Positions 42,846 to 51,129 of a stretch of 64,000 bases of DNA are shown here, one piece after another. The first letter of the stretch is position 1. Every line of letters begins with the position of its first letter. Source of the DNA: Pseudoramibacter faecis. Lineage in GTDB: Bacteria > Bacillota > Clostridia > Eubacteriales > Eubacteriaceae. Location of the stretch: contig NZ_JAYFFI010000001.1 of assembly GCF_036289405.1 (NCBI RefSeq), positions 186,001-250,000 on the forward strand. Direction: 5' to 3'. A program made the translations under genes and the position numbers. Below the pieces are notes generated by a model. The model saw only the letters and a list, made by a program, of their open reading frames with translations. It searched no databases and was not told the origin of the DNA.

Positions 42846-45800
42846 TTACTGTATTTTCTTAAAGAATTCCATCAGATGATCCAGCATTTTGGCCTGGATA
42901 CGCCCGCCAAGGGCGATGGACCACACCTTATCCCGGTGTCTGTCCGCCTTGAACTTGACGCCGAAGCGCGCAAAGAGCAACTGCACCACATCGCCGGCGG
43001 GCATGGGAACCGGCTTCGCTTCGTCGAAAAAGAGCAGCACCCGGTCGCGCTGCTGGCGAAGCTCGGTCACATTGCAGGCCTCGGCCATGCGCCCGACCAC
43101 CGACAGCTTAAGCAAATTGCGCACGCTGGCCGGCACCGGGCCGAAACGATCCTCGAGGGCAGCCGTCATCCCGGCCAGATCATCCTCGTTGGCGAGGGCA
43201 GCGATTTTTTTATAGATATCGTATTTCACGACCTCGCTGTCGATATAAGTCTCCGGAATATAGGCGTCGAGCTCCAGGTTGATTTTAACCGGCTCCTTCT
43301 CGGCCGCCGCTTTCGGCAGATGGCCGGTGTGCTCGGCGATGGTCTCTTCCAGAATGCGGCAGTACATTTCGTAACCGATGCTGAAAAGATGCCCCGACTG
43401 CTCGGAGCCGAGGATATTGCCGGCTCCGCGGATTTCCAGATCGCGCATCGCCACTTTAAAGCCCGATCCGAAAGCCGTGAAATCCTTGATGGCCTTCAGC
43501 CGTTTCTGGGCGACGTCCGACAGGGCCCTGCGCTTGTAAAGAATATAGCAGAATGCCTGATTGCTCGAACGGCCGACCCGCCCCCGCAGTTGATACAGCT
43601 GGGAGAGGCCCATGGCGTCGCCGTCGTCAACGATCATTGTGTTGGCGTTGCGCACATCGAGCCCCGACTCGACGATGGCTGTCGTCACCAGCACATCGTA
43701 GCTTCTGTCGACAAAGGCTTCCATAATTTTTTCGAGCGTCTCCCCACTCATCTGCCCATGAGCCGTCGCCACCCGGGCGCCGGGAACCATCCGTCGCACC
43801 CGATCGGCCCGCTCGTTCAGATCCTTGATGCGGTTGTGCACGAAATACACCTGGCCGCCCCGGCGGATTTCCCGGGCGATGGCATCGCCGACCACCACCG
43901 CGTTGTCGCGCATTACATAGGTGCGCACCGGCCGGCGGCCCACCGGCGGCTCGGCAATCACGCTCATATCCCGGATGCCCGTCATCGACATGTGCAGCGT
44001 CCGGGGGATCGGCGTCGCCGAGAGGGTCAGCACATCGACGTTCTCCCGCAGACTCTTCAGCTTTTCTTTGGAACGCACTCCAAAGCGCTGCTCCTCATCC
44101 ACGATCAAAAGGCCCAGATCCTTGAAACGCATGTCCTTGGAGAGCAGCCGGTGGGTGCCCACCACCACATCCACCCGGCCGGCGGCAAGATCAGCGAGGA
44201 CGGCCTTTTGCTCCTTGGGCGTTCGGAAGCGGCTCATCACCTCCACGGTGATCGGGTAACGGGCAAAGCGCGCCCGCATCGTCCCGTAATGCTGCTGGGC
44301 CAGAATGGTGGTCGGCACCAGCAAGGCCACCTGCTTGCTGTCCATCACGGCTTTAAAGGCCGCCCGCAGTGCCACCTCGGTTTTGCCGTAGCCCACGTCG
44401 CCGCAAAGCAGCCGGTCCATGGGCACCGGCTTTTCCATATCCGCCTTGATCTCCTCGATGGCGCGCAGCTGATCGTCCGTCTCTTCATAGGGGAAGGCGT
44501 CCTCGAATGCCTGCTGCCAGGAGGTGTCTTTGCCAAAGGCGTAGCCGGGCCGGGACCGCCTTGCGGCATAAAGGGCGATCAGCTCGTCGGCCATGTCCTC
44601 CACGGCCTTCTTGGCCCTGGCCTTGGTTTTGGCCCAATCCGGCCGCCCCAGGGTATTCACTTTCGGCTTCCGATCTCCGCCGGTGCCGATATAAGCCTGG
44701 ATCGAGCCCATCTGATCCACCGGCAGATAAAAACGGTCGTCCCCCCGATAGGCGATGACGATCATGTCCTTGGTGGTCTCGCCGATGGTCATCTTCTCGA
44801 TGCCCTGATAAACGCCGATGCCGTGGATATCGTGCACCACATAATCCCCGGCGGACAGGCTTGTGAAGGTCTCGATTTTTTTGCCGGACGGCGTTTTTCG
44901 GCGGCGCTTTTTTCGCGCCGCCGGTTTAAAAATCTCCGACTGGCTGATAAACACCAGTTGCTCGGCCGGCAGCTCAAACCCTTCGGAGAATTCGCCCTGC
45001 ACAAAATAAACTCCCGGCGTCGTGCCGTCGCTGTAAATGCCGAGGTTCTGCTCGCCGAGCAGCGTACGGACGGCCTTTTCGCCTCTGGCGCTCCGACAGC
45101 CAATGACGATGCGGTCGCGGTTCGCCAAGTGCTGCTTGAGCATATCGCAAAAATAAGGCACCCGCCCCACAAAGCTTTCGATACTGCGGGCATTCATATC
45201 AAACGTTTCGGCTCCATTGCCGCGCGCGGCCGCGAACAGGTTAACTTTGACCGTCGGCCGCCGGCCAAGCACTGCCGCAAGCGCATCGAGCTCCCAGAAT
45301 TTCTCTCCCTCTTCCGGAAACAACTCGCCGGCATCGATCAGCGTCTCGAAATTCTTTCGGCTTTTTTCGAGGAAGGTCTCGGCCGCCGCAGCCGCCTGCT
45401 CCCACTCGTCCCAGAAAATCACGGCCTGCTTGCCCAGATAGCTTTCCAGGCTGCTGCGTTCGCCAGCGAAGGCCGAGAAGGTCTCGTCGTGTTCCATCGG
45501 CTCCGCCAGCAATCGATCGATCAACGCCGCATGAGCCGTGCCGCCATAACGCGCTGCCATCGTTTTAAGCAGCCGTTCCCGTTCTCCACGGCTTAAAATC
45601 GATTCGCGCACCGGCGCCATTTTAATGCGTTCCAATGCCCGTGCGCTGCGCTGGGTCGCCATGTCCATCTGCTTCAGGGATTCGAGCTCGTCGTCAAAGA
45701 AATCCGCGCGGACGCCGGTCGCTGCCCCGACGGGAAACACATCCACGATCTCGCCCCGTTTGGCATATTGGCCGGCGCTTTCCACCTGGCTAACCCGGAT

Positions 45801-46280
45801 ATAGCCCCGATCCGACAGCTGCGCCGCCAAATCGTCGGGCTCCAGCGTCATTCCCGGCTTGAGCGTTAAAAACCGCTTCTTAAGCGCCTGGCTTGCCGGC
45901 ATTTTTTTAAGCAGGTTGCTCACCGAGGTGCAAATCACGTATTTGCGGCGCCACAGGAGCTGCTCGAGCACCTGCATCCGCTTTTCGGTGATCTCCCGGC
46001 TGTGCACATCCGAAAAATAATCGTGAATCGGTTCCTCGGGGAAGTATAGCACGTTATCCGGCGCCCACTGGGCCAGCCGCTCCGCCTTGGCCAGCGCCTC
46101 GCGGTCCGTCGCCGTAATATAAAGCAGATGACCCTTGGTCGCCTCCCGCAAATACAACGCCAAAAAACCTTTCAAACCGTCCTTGACGTTTGAAAGGTTA
46201 ACCGATGCCCCCGCGCGCAGCCGTTCGACAATGCGGTGACTTTTCGTGGTGTCAAAAAAATCAAAAATTTTGCGATTCAT
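42846..46280 (-). CDS. mfd: Transcription-repair coupling factor Mfd
   Basis: A 1144-residue translocase that removes stalled RNA polymerase and recruits UvrA. The UvrB-like N-terminal module carries YFPEEPIHDYFSDVHS. The RNA-polymerase-interacting CarD-like domain lies near residue 490 (GDYVVHDIHGIGVYQGIEKM). The RecG-like motor has Walker A GDVGYGKTEVA near residue 637, DEEQRFGV (motif II) near residue 737, and TLSATPIPRTL. Motif VI is YQLRGRVGRS near residue 920. The C-terminal autoinhibitory domain ends the protein. Length is normal. The gene starts 25 bp after pth. Confidence 0.97.
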   Translation of the reverse strand: MNRKIFDFFDTTKSHRIVERLRAGASVNLSNVKDGLKGFLALYLREATKGHLLYITATDREALAKAERLAQWAPDNVLYFPEEPIHDYFSDVHSREITEKRMQVLEQLLWRRKYVICTSVSNLLKKMPASQALKKRFLTLKPGMTLEPDDLAAQLSDRGYIRVSQVESAGQYAKRGEIVDVFPVGAATGVRADFFDDELESLKQMDMATQRSARALERIKMAPVRESILSRGERERLLKTMAARYGGTAHAALIDRLLAEPMEHDETFSAFAGERSSLESYLGKQAVIFWDEWEQAAAAAETFLEKSRKNFETLIDAGELFPEEGEKFWELDALAAVLGRRPTVKVNLFAAARGNGAETFDMNARSIESFVGRVPYFCDMLKQHLANRDRIVIGCRSARGEKAVRTLLGEQNLGIYSDGTTPGVYFVQGEFSEGFELPAEQLVFISQSEIFKPAARKKRRRKTPSGKKIETFTSLSAGDYVVHDIHGIGVYQGIEKMTIGETTKDMIVIAYRGDDRFYLPVDQMGSIQAYIGTGGDRKPKVNTLGRPDWAKTKARAKKAVEDMADELIALYAARRSRPGYAFGKDTSWQQAFEDAFPYEETDDQLRAIEEIKADMEKPVPMDRLLCGDVGYGKTEVALRAAFKAVMDSKQVALLVPTTILAQQHYGTMRARFARYPITVEVMSRFRTPKEQKAVLADLAAGRVDVVVGTHRLLSKDMRFKDLGLLIVDEEQRFGVRSKEKLKSLRENVDVLTLSATPIPRTLHMSMTGIRDMSVIAEPPVGRRPVRTYVMRDNAVVVGDAIAREIRRGGQVYFVHNRIKDLNERADRVRRMVPGARVATAHGQMSGETLEKIMEAFVDRSYDVLVTTAIVESGLDVRNANTMIVDDGDAMGLSQLYQLRGRVGRSSNQAFCYILYKRRALSDVAQKRLKAIKDFTAFGSGFKVAMRDLEIRGAGNILGSEQSGHLFSIGYEMYCRILEETIAEHTGHLPKAAAEKEPVKINLELDAYIPETYIDSEVVKYDIYKKIAALANEDDLAGMTAALEDRFGPVPASVRNLLKLSVVGRMAEACNVTELRQQRDRVLLFFDEAKPVPMPAGDVVQLLFARFGVKFKADRHRDKVWSIALGGRIQAKMLDHLMEFFKKIQ

Positions 46281-46305
46281 ATTGATCCCGTTCTTCTGCC
46301 AATGA

Positions 46306-46872
46306 TCATCTGCGCACGTTCATGCGGTTCATCGCGAGATCCACGCCGTCGCTGACGATCATCGCTGCGGCTTTGGCCGCCTGCCCGACCGCCGCCCTCA
46401 CCGCCTCGCCGTCGTCGCCGGAAAGACGGCTCAGCACATAATCGGCCAGATCCCAACCACGGGGGTTTTCGCCGATGCCGATGCGCACCCGGGGAAAGGC
46501 CGTCGTCCCCAGATGCCCGACCACCGAACGCATCCCGTTGTGGGTGCCGGCGCCGCCTTTTTGGCGAATCCGCAGCTGGCCGGGCGCCAGGTCCGCATCA
46601 TCGTAAATCACAACGATCTGCTCGGAAGGCACCTTGTAGTAATCCGCCAGCGCGCGGACGCATTGCCCGCTCTCGTTCATAAAGGTCTGAGGCAAAACCA
46701 GCTTGACTTTTTCGGCACCCTCGCGATAATCGCCCGTCAGTCCGAAGTGCTCCGCCTTGTCCAGCTGCACTTGCTTAGCTTTGGCCAAAGCGTCAACCGC
46801 CATAAAGCCCACGTTATGCCTGGTGTCGGCATAGCGTGGGCCCGGATTTCCCAAACCGACGATTAAAAACAT
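46306..46872 (-). CDS. pth: Peptidyl-tRNA hydrolase Pth
   Basis: A 188-residue esterase recycling tRNA from peptidyl-tRNA. LIVGLGNPGPRYADTRHNVGF holds the conserved Asn and catalytic His. LPQTFMNESGQCV near residue 60, VVIYDDADLAPGQLR near residue 88 with the catalytic Asp, and GGAGTHNGMRSVVGHLG near residue 106 complete the family pattern. ATG 46872 overlaps the prs stop by one base (TGATG). Confidence 0.97.
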   Translation of the reverse strand: MFLIVGLGNPGPRYADTRHNVGFMAVDALAKAKQVQLDKAEHFGLTGDYREGAEKVKLVLPQTFMNESGQCVRALADYYKVPSEQIVVIYDDADLAPGQLRIRQKGGAGTHNGMRSVVGHLGTTAFPRVRIGIGENPRGWDLADYVLSRLSGDDGEAVRAAVGQAAKAAAMIVSDGVDLAMNRMNVRR

Positions 46873-47831
46873 CAGGAGTAGCTCCCGGTAAACAGACGGC
46901 TGAGCGGTCTGCCCAGATGAATATAATCGATAGCCCGCCCGAAGGTCGCACCGGTGGACAGAATTTTGAGTTTGTCGATACGTTTTTTTTCGGGAATTTC
47001 GATGGTGTCCAGCGTCACTAGCTCTTCCAGGGCGGATTTCTCGATGCGCTCCATGGCCGGCCCGGAAAACACCCCATGGGTGCAGCCGGCGCGCACCGAC
47101 TTCGCGCCCAGTTCCATAATGGCGTTGGCCCCGGTGGTAATGGTCCCCGCCGTATCGATCATATCGTCGATCATGATGCAGTTCTTGCCCTTGACTTCAC
47201 CGATCACGCCCATGACCGCCGTTTCGTTCGGCTTGGGCCTTTCCTTGTCGATGATGGCAAAGGGCACCCCCAGGGCTCTCGCCAGTTTGCGCGTCCGCTT
47301 GACGGAGCCGGCATCCGGCGCCACCACGGCCATATCGTCCAGATTTTTCGACGCGAAATAATCGGCAATAATGCTGCCGCCGGCCAGATGATCCAGCGGG
47401 ATATCAAAAAATCCCTGAATCTGATTGGAATGCAGATCCATGGTCAGCACCCGGTCCGCCCCGGCCGTGGTGATGAGATTGGCCACCAGTTTAGCGGTGA
47501 TCGGATCCCGGGATTTGGCCTTGCGATCCTGCCGGGCATAGCCGAAGTAGGGCATCACGGCCGTGATGCGCCCGGCGGAGGCCCGCTTCAGGGCGTCGAT
47601 TAAAATCAACAGCTCCATCAAATTGTCGTTGCAGGGATTGCTGGTCGATTGAATCACAAAGACATCCGCCCCGCGAACAGATTCATGAATGTTCAGACCG
47701 ATCTCCCCGTCGCTGAAGTGCATCACTTCGGCATTGCACAAAGACACTTCCAAATAGGCCGCAATATCCCGGGCCAGCGGCTGATTGCCGTTTCCCGTGA
47801 TCACTTTAATGCCGCTAAAATTGCCGTCCAT
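46872..47831 (-). CDS. prs: Ribose-phosphate pyrophosphokinase Prs
   Basis: A 319-residue enzyme making PRPP from ribose-5-phosphate and ATP. NAEVMHFSDGEIGLNIHESV near residue 30, YFGYARQDRKAKSRDPIT near residue 95, the DLHSNQIQGFF region near residue 130, and the PRPP-binding IMIDDMIDTAGTI near residue 217 are typical of class I. PRPP feeds the his operon and hpt in this window. The frame is open to 47879 (TTG), but GGAGG and AAGGAAG before ATG 47831 support the shorter form. Confidence 0.96.
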   Translation of the reverse strand: MDGNFSGIKVITGNGNQPLARDIAAYLEVSLCNAEVMHFSDGEIGLNIHESVRGADVFVIQSTSNPCNDNLMELLILIDALKRASAGRITAVMPYFGYARQDRKAKSRDPITAKLVANLITTAGADRVLTMDLHSNQIQGFFDIPLDHLAGGSIIADYFASKNLDDMAVVAPDAGSVKRTRKLARALGVPFAIIDKERPKPNETAVMGVIGEVKGKNCIMIDDMIDTAGTITTGANAIMELGAKSVRAGCTHGVFSGPAMERIEKSALEELVTLDTIEIPEKKRIDKLKILSTGATFGRAIDYIHLGRPLSRLFTGSYS

Positions 47832-47879
47832 CTTCCTTTTTACCTCCAAAACAACCTGCTGTTTTTCACGTGTTTCCAA

Positions 47880-48902
47880 CTAATTTGATATTTCTGCGCT
47901 TGATTCCCGGACCGCCGCATAGGGGCCAACATGCTGCCCCGGAGCAATCGCAGCATGACTGACCATCGACAACATCACAACGGCGCCCTCGCCGATCACC
48001 GCTTCCGTCAAGCGGCTGCCGCTGCCGATCATCGCGTTCTCGCCGATGATCACCCGCCCCTCGGTGATCACGCCGGGTTCAATCACCGCGTCCCGGCCGA
48101 TTTGGGTGTCGCAGCTCAAATAAGTGTTGACCGGATCCACAATGAGTGCGCCAGCATCCAGCCATTTTTGATTAATACGCCGCTGCATGATGGCCGCCGC
48201 CTCTGCCAGTTGCCCCTTTGAATTGACGGCCACAATATCCTCAAAGTTCGGCGTCGGGTAGGATCCCACGGTTTTGCCGGCCCGCCGCAGGATTTCGATG
48301 CTGTCCGTTAAATAATATTCACCCTGGGCGTTGTTCGGCCGAATCTCTATCAATGCTTCGCGCAGCGCCGCCGCGTCAAAGCAATACATCCCCGAGTTGA
48401 TCTCAGAGATGGCCCGCTCTGCCGCGGATGCGTCCTTTTCCTCCACAATTTTCCGGAGTGCACCGCCGTCTTTGACAATACGGCCGTAGCCTGTCGGATC
48501 GTCAAAATGCGCCGTCAGCACCGTCGCGGCAAAGCCGCCGGCCTCGTGCGCCTCGATGAGTCCTCTCAGGGTTTCCGGGCGCACCAAAGGGGCGTCGCCC
48601 ACCAAAATCAGCACATTGCCGTCAAAGTCTTCAATAAACGGCAGGGCCCGCGCCACCGCATGACCGGTGCCCAACTGCTCGGCCTGTTCAAACGTTTCAA
48701 TCGCATCCGGCAGCGCGTCGCGCACTGCCTGCGCCTGATAGCCGACAATCACAGCGATCGCTTTAATCCCCGCCTGATGATTGGCGCGAATCACATGGTC
48801 CACCAGGGATCTGCCGCAGATGCGGTGCAGCACCTTCGCGTGCTTAGAGCGCATGCGCGTGCCCTTGCCCGCCGCGAGAATAATGGTTTTTGTCTCTTTC
48901 AT
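47880..48902 (-). CDS. glmU: GlmU-type UDP-N-acetylglucosamine pyrophosphorylase lacking most of the acetyltransferase domain
   Basis: A 340-residue protein. The N-terminal uridyltransferase domain (1-228) is complete, with LAAGKGTRMRSKHAKVLHRI, QAEQLGTGHAV near residue 75, VGDAPLVRP near residue 103 and EINSGMYCFD near residue 165. The left-handed beta-helix starts (GALIVDPVNTYLSCDTQIG, VGPYAAVRESS) and then stops. GlmU is normally about 455 residues, so the segment with the acetyltransferase lysine, histidine and acetyl-CoA site is gone. No remnant lies downstream, where the prs leader begins at once. The start ATG 48902 has AAGAAGG upstream. Confidence 0.92.
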   Translation of the reverse strand: MKETKTIILAAGKGTRMRSKHAKVLHRICGRSLVDHVIRANHQAGIKAIAVIVGYQAQAVRDALPDAIETFEQAEQLGTGHAVARALPFIEDFDGNVLILVGDAPLVRPETLRGLIEAHEAGGFAATVLTAHFDDPTGYGRIVKDGGALRKIVEEKDASAAERAISEINSGMYCFDAAALREALIEIRPNNAQGEYYLTDSIEILRRAGKTVGSYPTPNFEDIVAVNSKGQLAEAAAIMQRRINQKWLDAGALIVDPVNTYLSCDTQIGRDAVIEPGVITEGRVIIGENAMIGSGSRLTEAVIGEGAVVMLSMVSHAAIAPGQHVGPYAAVRESSAEISN

Positions 48903-49049
48903 TGCCACCGGCCTTCTTCTAAATTTGACGCTCATTCATATCGTAAAAACGTTTCGTCCATAGCATCATACCGTTAAATCACGCTCCTGTCCATAGGGTG
49001 AGGACGCAATTTTTGTTTTATCCCCCCAACTGAACGATTGGATATCCAC

Positions 49050-49080
49050 GATAAAAAAGGAAGAGCTTTCGCCCTTCCCT
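49050..49080 (-). terminator. Terminator of spoVG
   Basis: On the minus strand an eight-bp stem with one G-T pair and a GAAA tetraloop (49059-49078) is followed by a six-base T-run, about 55 bp beyond the spoVG stop. glmU would then need its own promoter in 48903-49050, which I cannot identify with confidence. Confidence 0.82.
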
Positions 49081-49131
49081 GAAAATCAGACTTTTGATTT
49101 CTAACTGCACACTGCCATCGCCTTAAAGTTC

Positions 49132-49464
49132 CTAAAATGACGAGGTGTCATCTTCATAATCCACTTCCAATTCGATATCGTCGTCTTCAACTTCCGCTGC
49201 TTCCTGGTCGCATACCGCCTGTTGATAGGCTTCAAGCACCGCATCCTGCAATTCTTTTCGCATTTCGGATTTGATGGGATGGCAGATGTCTTTAAACTCC
49301 CCATCCGGCGTCTTCCGGCTCGGCATCGCAATAAAGAAACCGTTCTGTCCTTCAATCACCTTGATATCGTGCACAACAAACAGATCATCAAAGGTCACCG
49401 AGATGATACCACGCATTTTGCCATCTGGATAAATTTTTCGTACTCGAACGTCTGTAATCTCCAT
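49132..49464 (-). CDS. spoVG: SpoVG RNA/DNA-binding regulator
   Basis: A 110-residue protein with the complete SpoVG fold: MEITDVRVRKIYPDGKMRGI, VTFDDLFVVHDIKVIEGQNG, FFIAMPSRKTPDGEFKDICH and PIKSEMRKELQDAVLEAYQQ. The C-terminal 20 residues are strongly acidic (EVEDDDIELEVDYEDD). SpoVG acts as a global regulator in many non-sporulating Firmicutes too, so its presence does not imply sporulation. GGGGGAGA precedes ATG 49464. It is divergent from murC and upstream of glmU-prs, as in Bacillus. Confidence 0.97.
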   Translation of the reverse strand: MEITDVRVRKIYPDGKMRGIISVTFDDLFVVHDIKVIEGQNGFFIAMPSRKTPDGEFKDICHPIKSEMRKELQDAVLEAYQQAVCDQEAAEVEDDDIELEVDYEDDTSSF

Positions 49465-49595
49465 GATAATGTCTCCCCCTTTGGTCTTGGCAGTCTGTGA
49501 TGCTGTTGCATATAGTTTAACATAAACCTTTACACTTTGAAATACTTTTCATCATTTTTTTGTGAATGATCGCCGCGACTGACGGCAACTGCGAT

Positions 49596-49624
49596 TTGCT
49601 TTCAACTTTTATCACTGCTATAAT
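49596..49624 (+). promoter_or_regulatory. Promoter of murC
   Basis: TTGCTT (49596-49601), a 17-bp spacer and TATAAT (49619-49624), about 40 bp before the start codon. Confidence 0.65.
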
Positions 49625-49665
49625 AATTTCATCCATTATTTGAAACCTAAAGGAGCATTTTCAAG

Positions 49666-51129
49666 TTGGAACACAAAAAATTAGATATGAAAGCTCATTT
49701 GAAAGAAAAATTTGGCCGTCCAATCCAAAAAATTTATTTTATCGGCATTGGCGGCAGCAGCATGAGCGGACTCGCGCTTATCGCCATCGATCAGGGATTT
49801 GATGTGGCCGGATCCGACATCGTCTCCTCGAAGTACACCGAAAAACTCGCCGGCAAGGGCGCGACCATCCACATTGGTCAAAAGGCGGAAAACATCGGCG
49901 ACGACGTCGACATGGCCGTCTTTACCGCCGCGGTTCACGAAGATAATCCGGAAATGATCCGCGCAAAAGCATTGGGTATTCCCCTCGTCGAGCGCTCGGA
50001 CTATCTGGGCCTGCTCTCCCAGGTCTTTCCCAAAACCATCGGGGTTGCCGGCACCCACGGCAAGACCACGACATCATCCATGATCGCCACCCTGCTGCAC
50101 TGCGCCGAAATGGATCCCTCCGTGAGCATCGGCGGCAATATCGGCGTCATCGGCGGCAACGCCACCCTGGGCAAGAGCGATTACCTGGTAATCGAATCCT
50201 GTGAATACGTCGATTCCTTCCTCAAAACGGAACATTTCATCGGCGTTATCACCAACATCGAAGAAGACCATCTTGATTATTTCAAGGGCGGCCTCAAGCA
50301 GATCAAACACTCCTTCCACGATTTCGGCAGCATTCTGCCGCCCGACGGTCTGATGATCGCCTACGGGGATTCTGACGATGTATTGGATGTGGTCGCCGAT
50401 CTGGCCTGCTGGGTGATCACCTACGGCCTCAGCGACAAAAACGAATGGGTTGCCAGAAACATTACCTATAATGACGAAGGCAATCCCATCTTTGACGCTT
50501 ATCACAACGGCACGCTTTACGGGCGCTTTGCCCTGCGCATTCCGGGACAGCACAATGTGCTTAACGCCATGGCCTGCATCGCCTGTGCCGATTATTTAAA
50601 TATTCAGAAAGAAACGGTCGAGGAGGCGCTTGATCACTTCGGCGGTGCCAAGCGTCGGTTCGAATTTCGCGGAGCCGTCGGCGGCATCAACGTCTACGAG
50701 GACTATGCCCATCATCCGACGGAATTAAAGGTTGTGATTGACGCCTGCCTCAACCACGCCCACAACAAGCTGTGGGTGGTTTATCAGCCCCACTCCTACT
50801 CTCGGATTTATTATCTTTTCGACGAATTTGTCAAGTCCTTTGAAAAGGTGGACAAACTCGTCATCAGCGAGATTTATTCCAACCGAGAAACCAACGACTG
50901 GGATATTTTCCCGGAAGACCTGGCCAAGCGCATCAAACAAAATTACCAGGTACCCGTCGTGGTGATTTCTGAATTTACCGATATCGTCAAATTCCTAACC
51001 GACAATGTGGAAACCGACGATTTGGTGTTGGTGGCCGGCGCCGGCGACATCAACAAAGTGGCTTATATGCTCGTCGATGCTCTGCGTGAAAAATATCCCG
51101 ACGCACCTTACAAAGCAGCGCAATCCTGA
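49666..51129 (+). CDS. murC: UDP-N-acetylmuramate--L-alanine ligase MurC
   Basis: A 487-residue Mur ligase adding the first amino acid of the peptidoglycan stem. The N-terminal Rossmann motif is IYFIGIGGSSMSGLALIA near residue 24. The ATP loop is GVAGTHGKTTTSSM near residue 127. ITNIEEDHLDYF near residue 193, YEDYAHHPTELK near residue 343 and YQPHSYSRIYYL near residue 370 follow in order. At 487 residues it is slightly longer than Bacillus MurC. Translation starts at TTG 49666, ten bases after AAAGGAG. ATG 49687 is a less well placed alternative. Its stop overlaps the next start (TGATG). Confidence 0.96.
   Translation: MEHKKLDMKAHLKEKFGRPIQKIYFIGIGGSSMSGLALIAIDQGFDVAGSDIVSSKYTEKLAGKGATIHIGQKAENIGDDVDMAVFTAAVHEDNPEMIRAKALGIPLVERSDYLGLLSQVFPKTIGVAGTHGKTTTSSMIATLLHCAEMDPSVSIGGNIGVIGGNATLGKSDYLVIESCEYVDSFLKTEHFIGVITNIEEDHLDYFKGGLKQIKHSFHDFGSILPPDGLMIAYGDSDDVLDVVADLACWVITYGLSDKNEWVARNITYNDEGNPIFDAYHNGTLYGRFALRIPGQHNVLNAMACIACADYLNIQKETVEEALDHFGGAKRRFEFRGAVGGINVYEDYAHHPTELKVVIDACLNHAHNKLWVVYQPHSYSRIYYLFDEFVKSFEKVDKLVISEIYSNRETNDWDIFPEDLAKRIKQNYQVPVVVISEFTDIVKFLTDNVETDDLVLVAGAGDINKVAYMLVDALREKYPDAPYKAAQS

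Noticed and set aside
42876..45596. A 906-codon open frame on the plus strand opposite mfd
   Set aside because: It is the mirror of a GC-rich coding frame. It is His/Arg/Gly-rich with no domain, while the minus-strand Mfd has every helicase motif.
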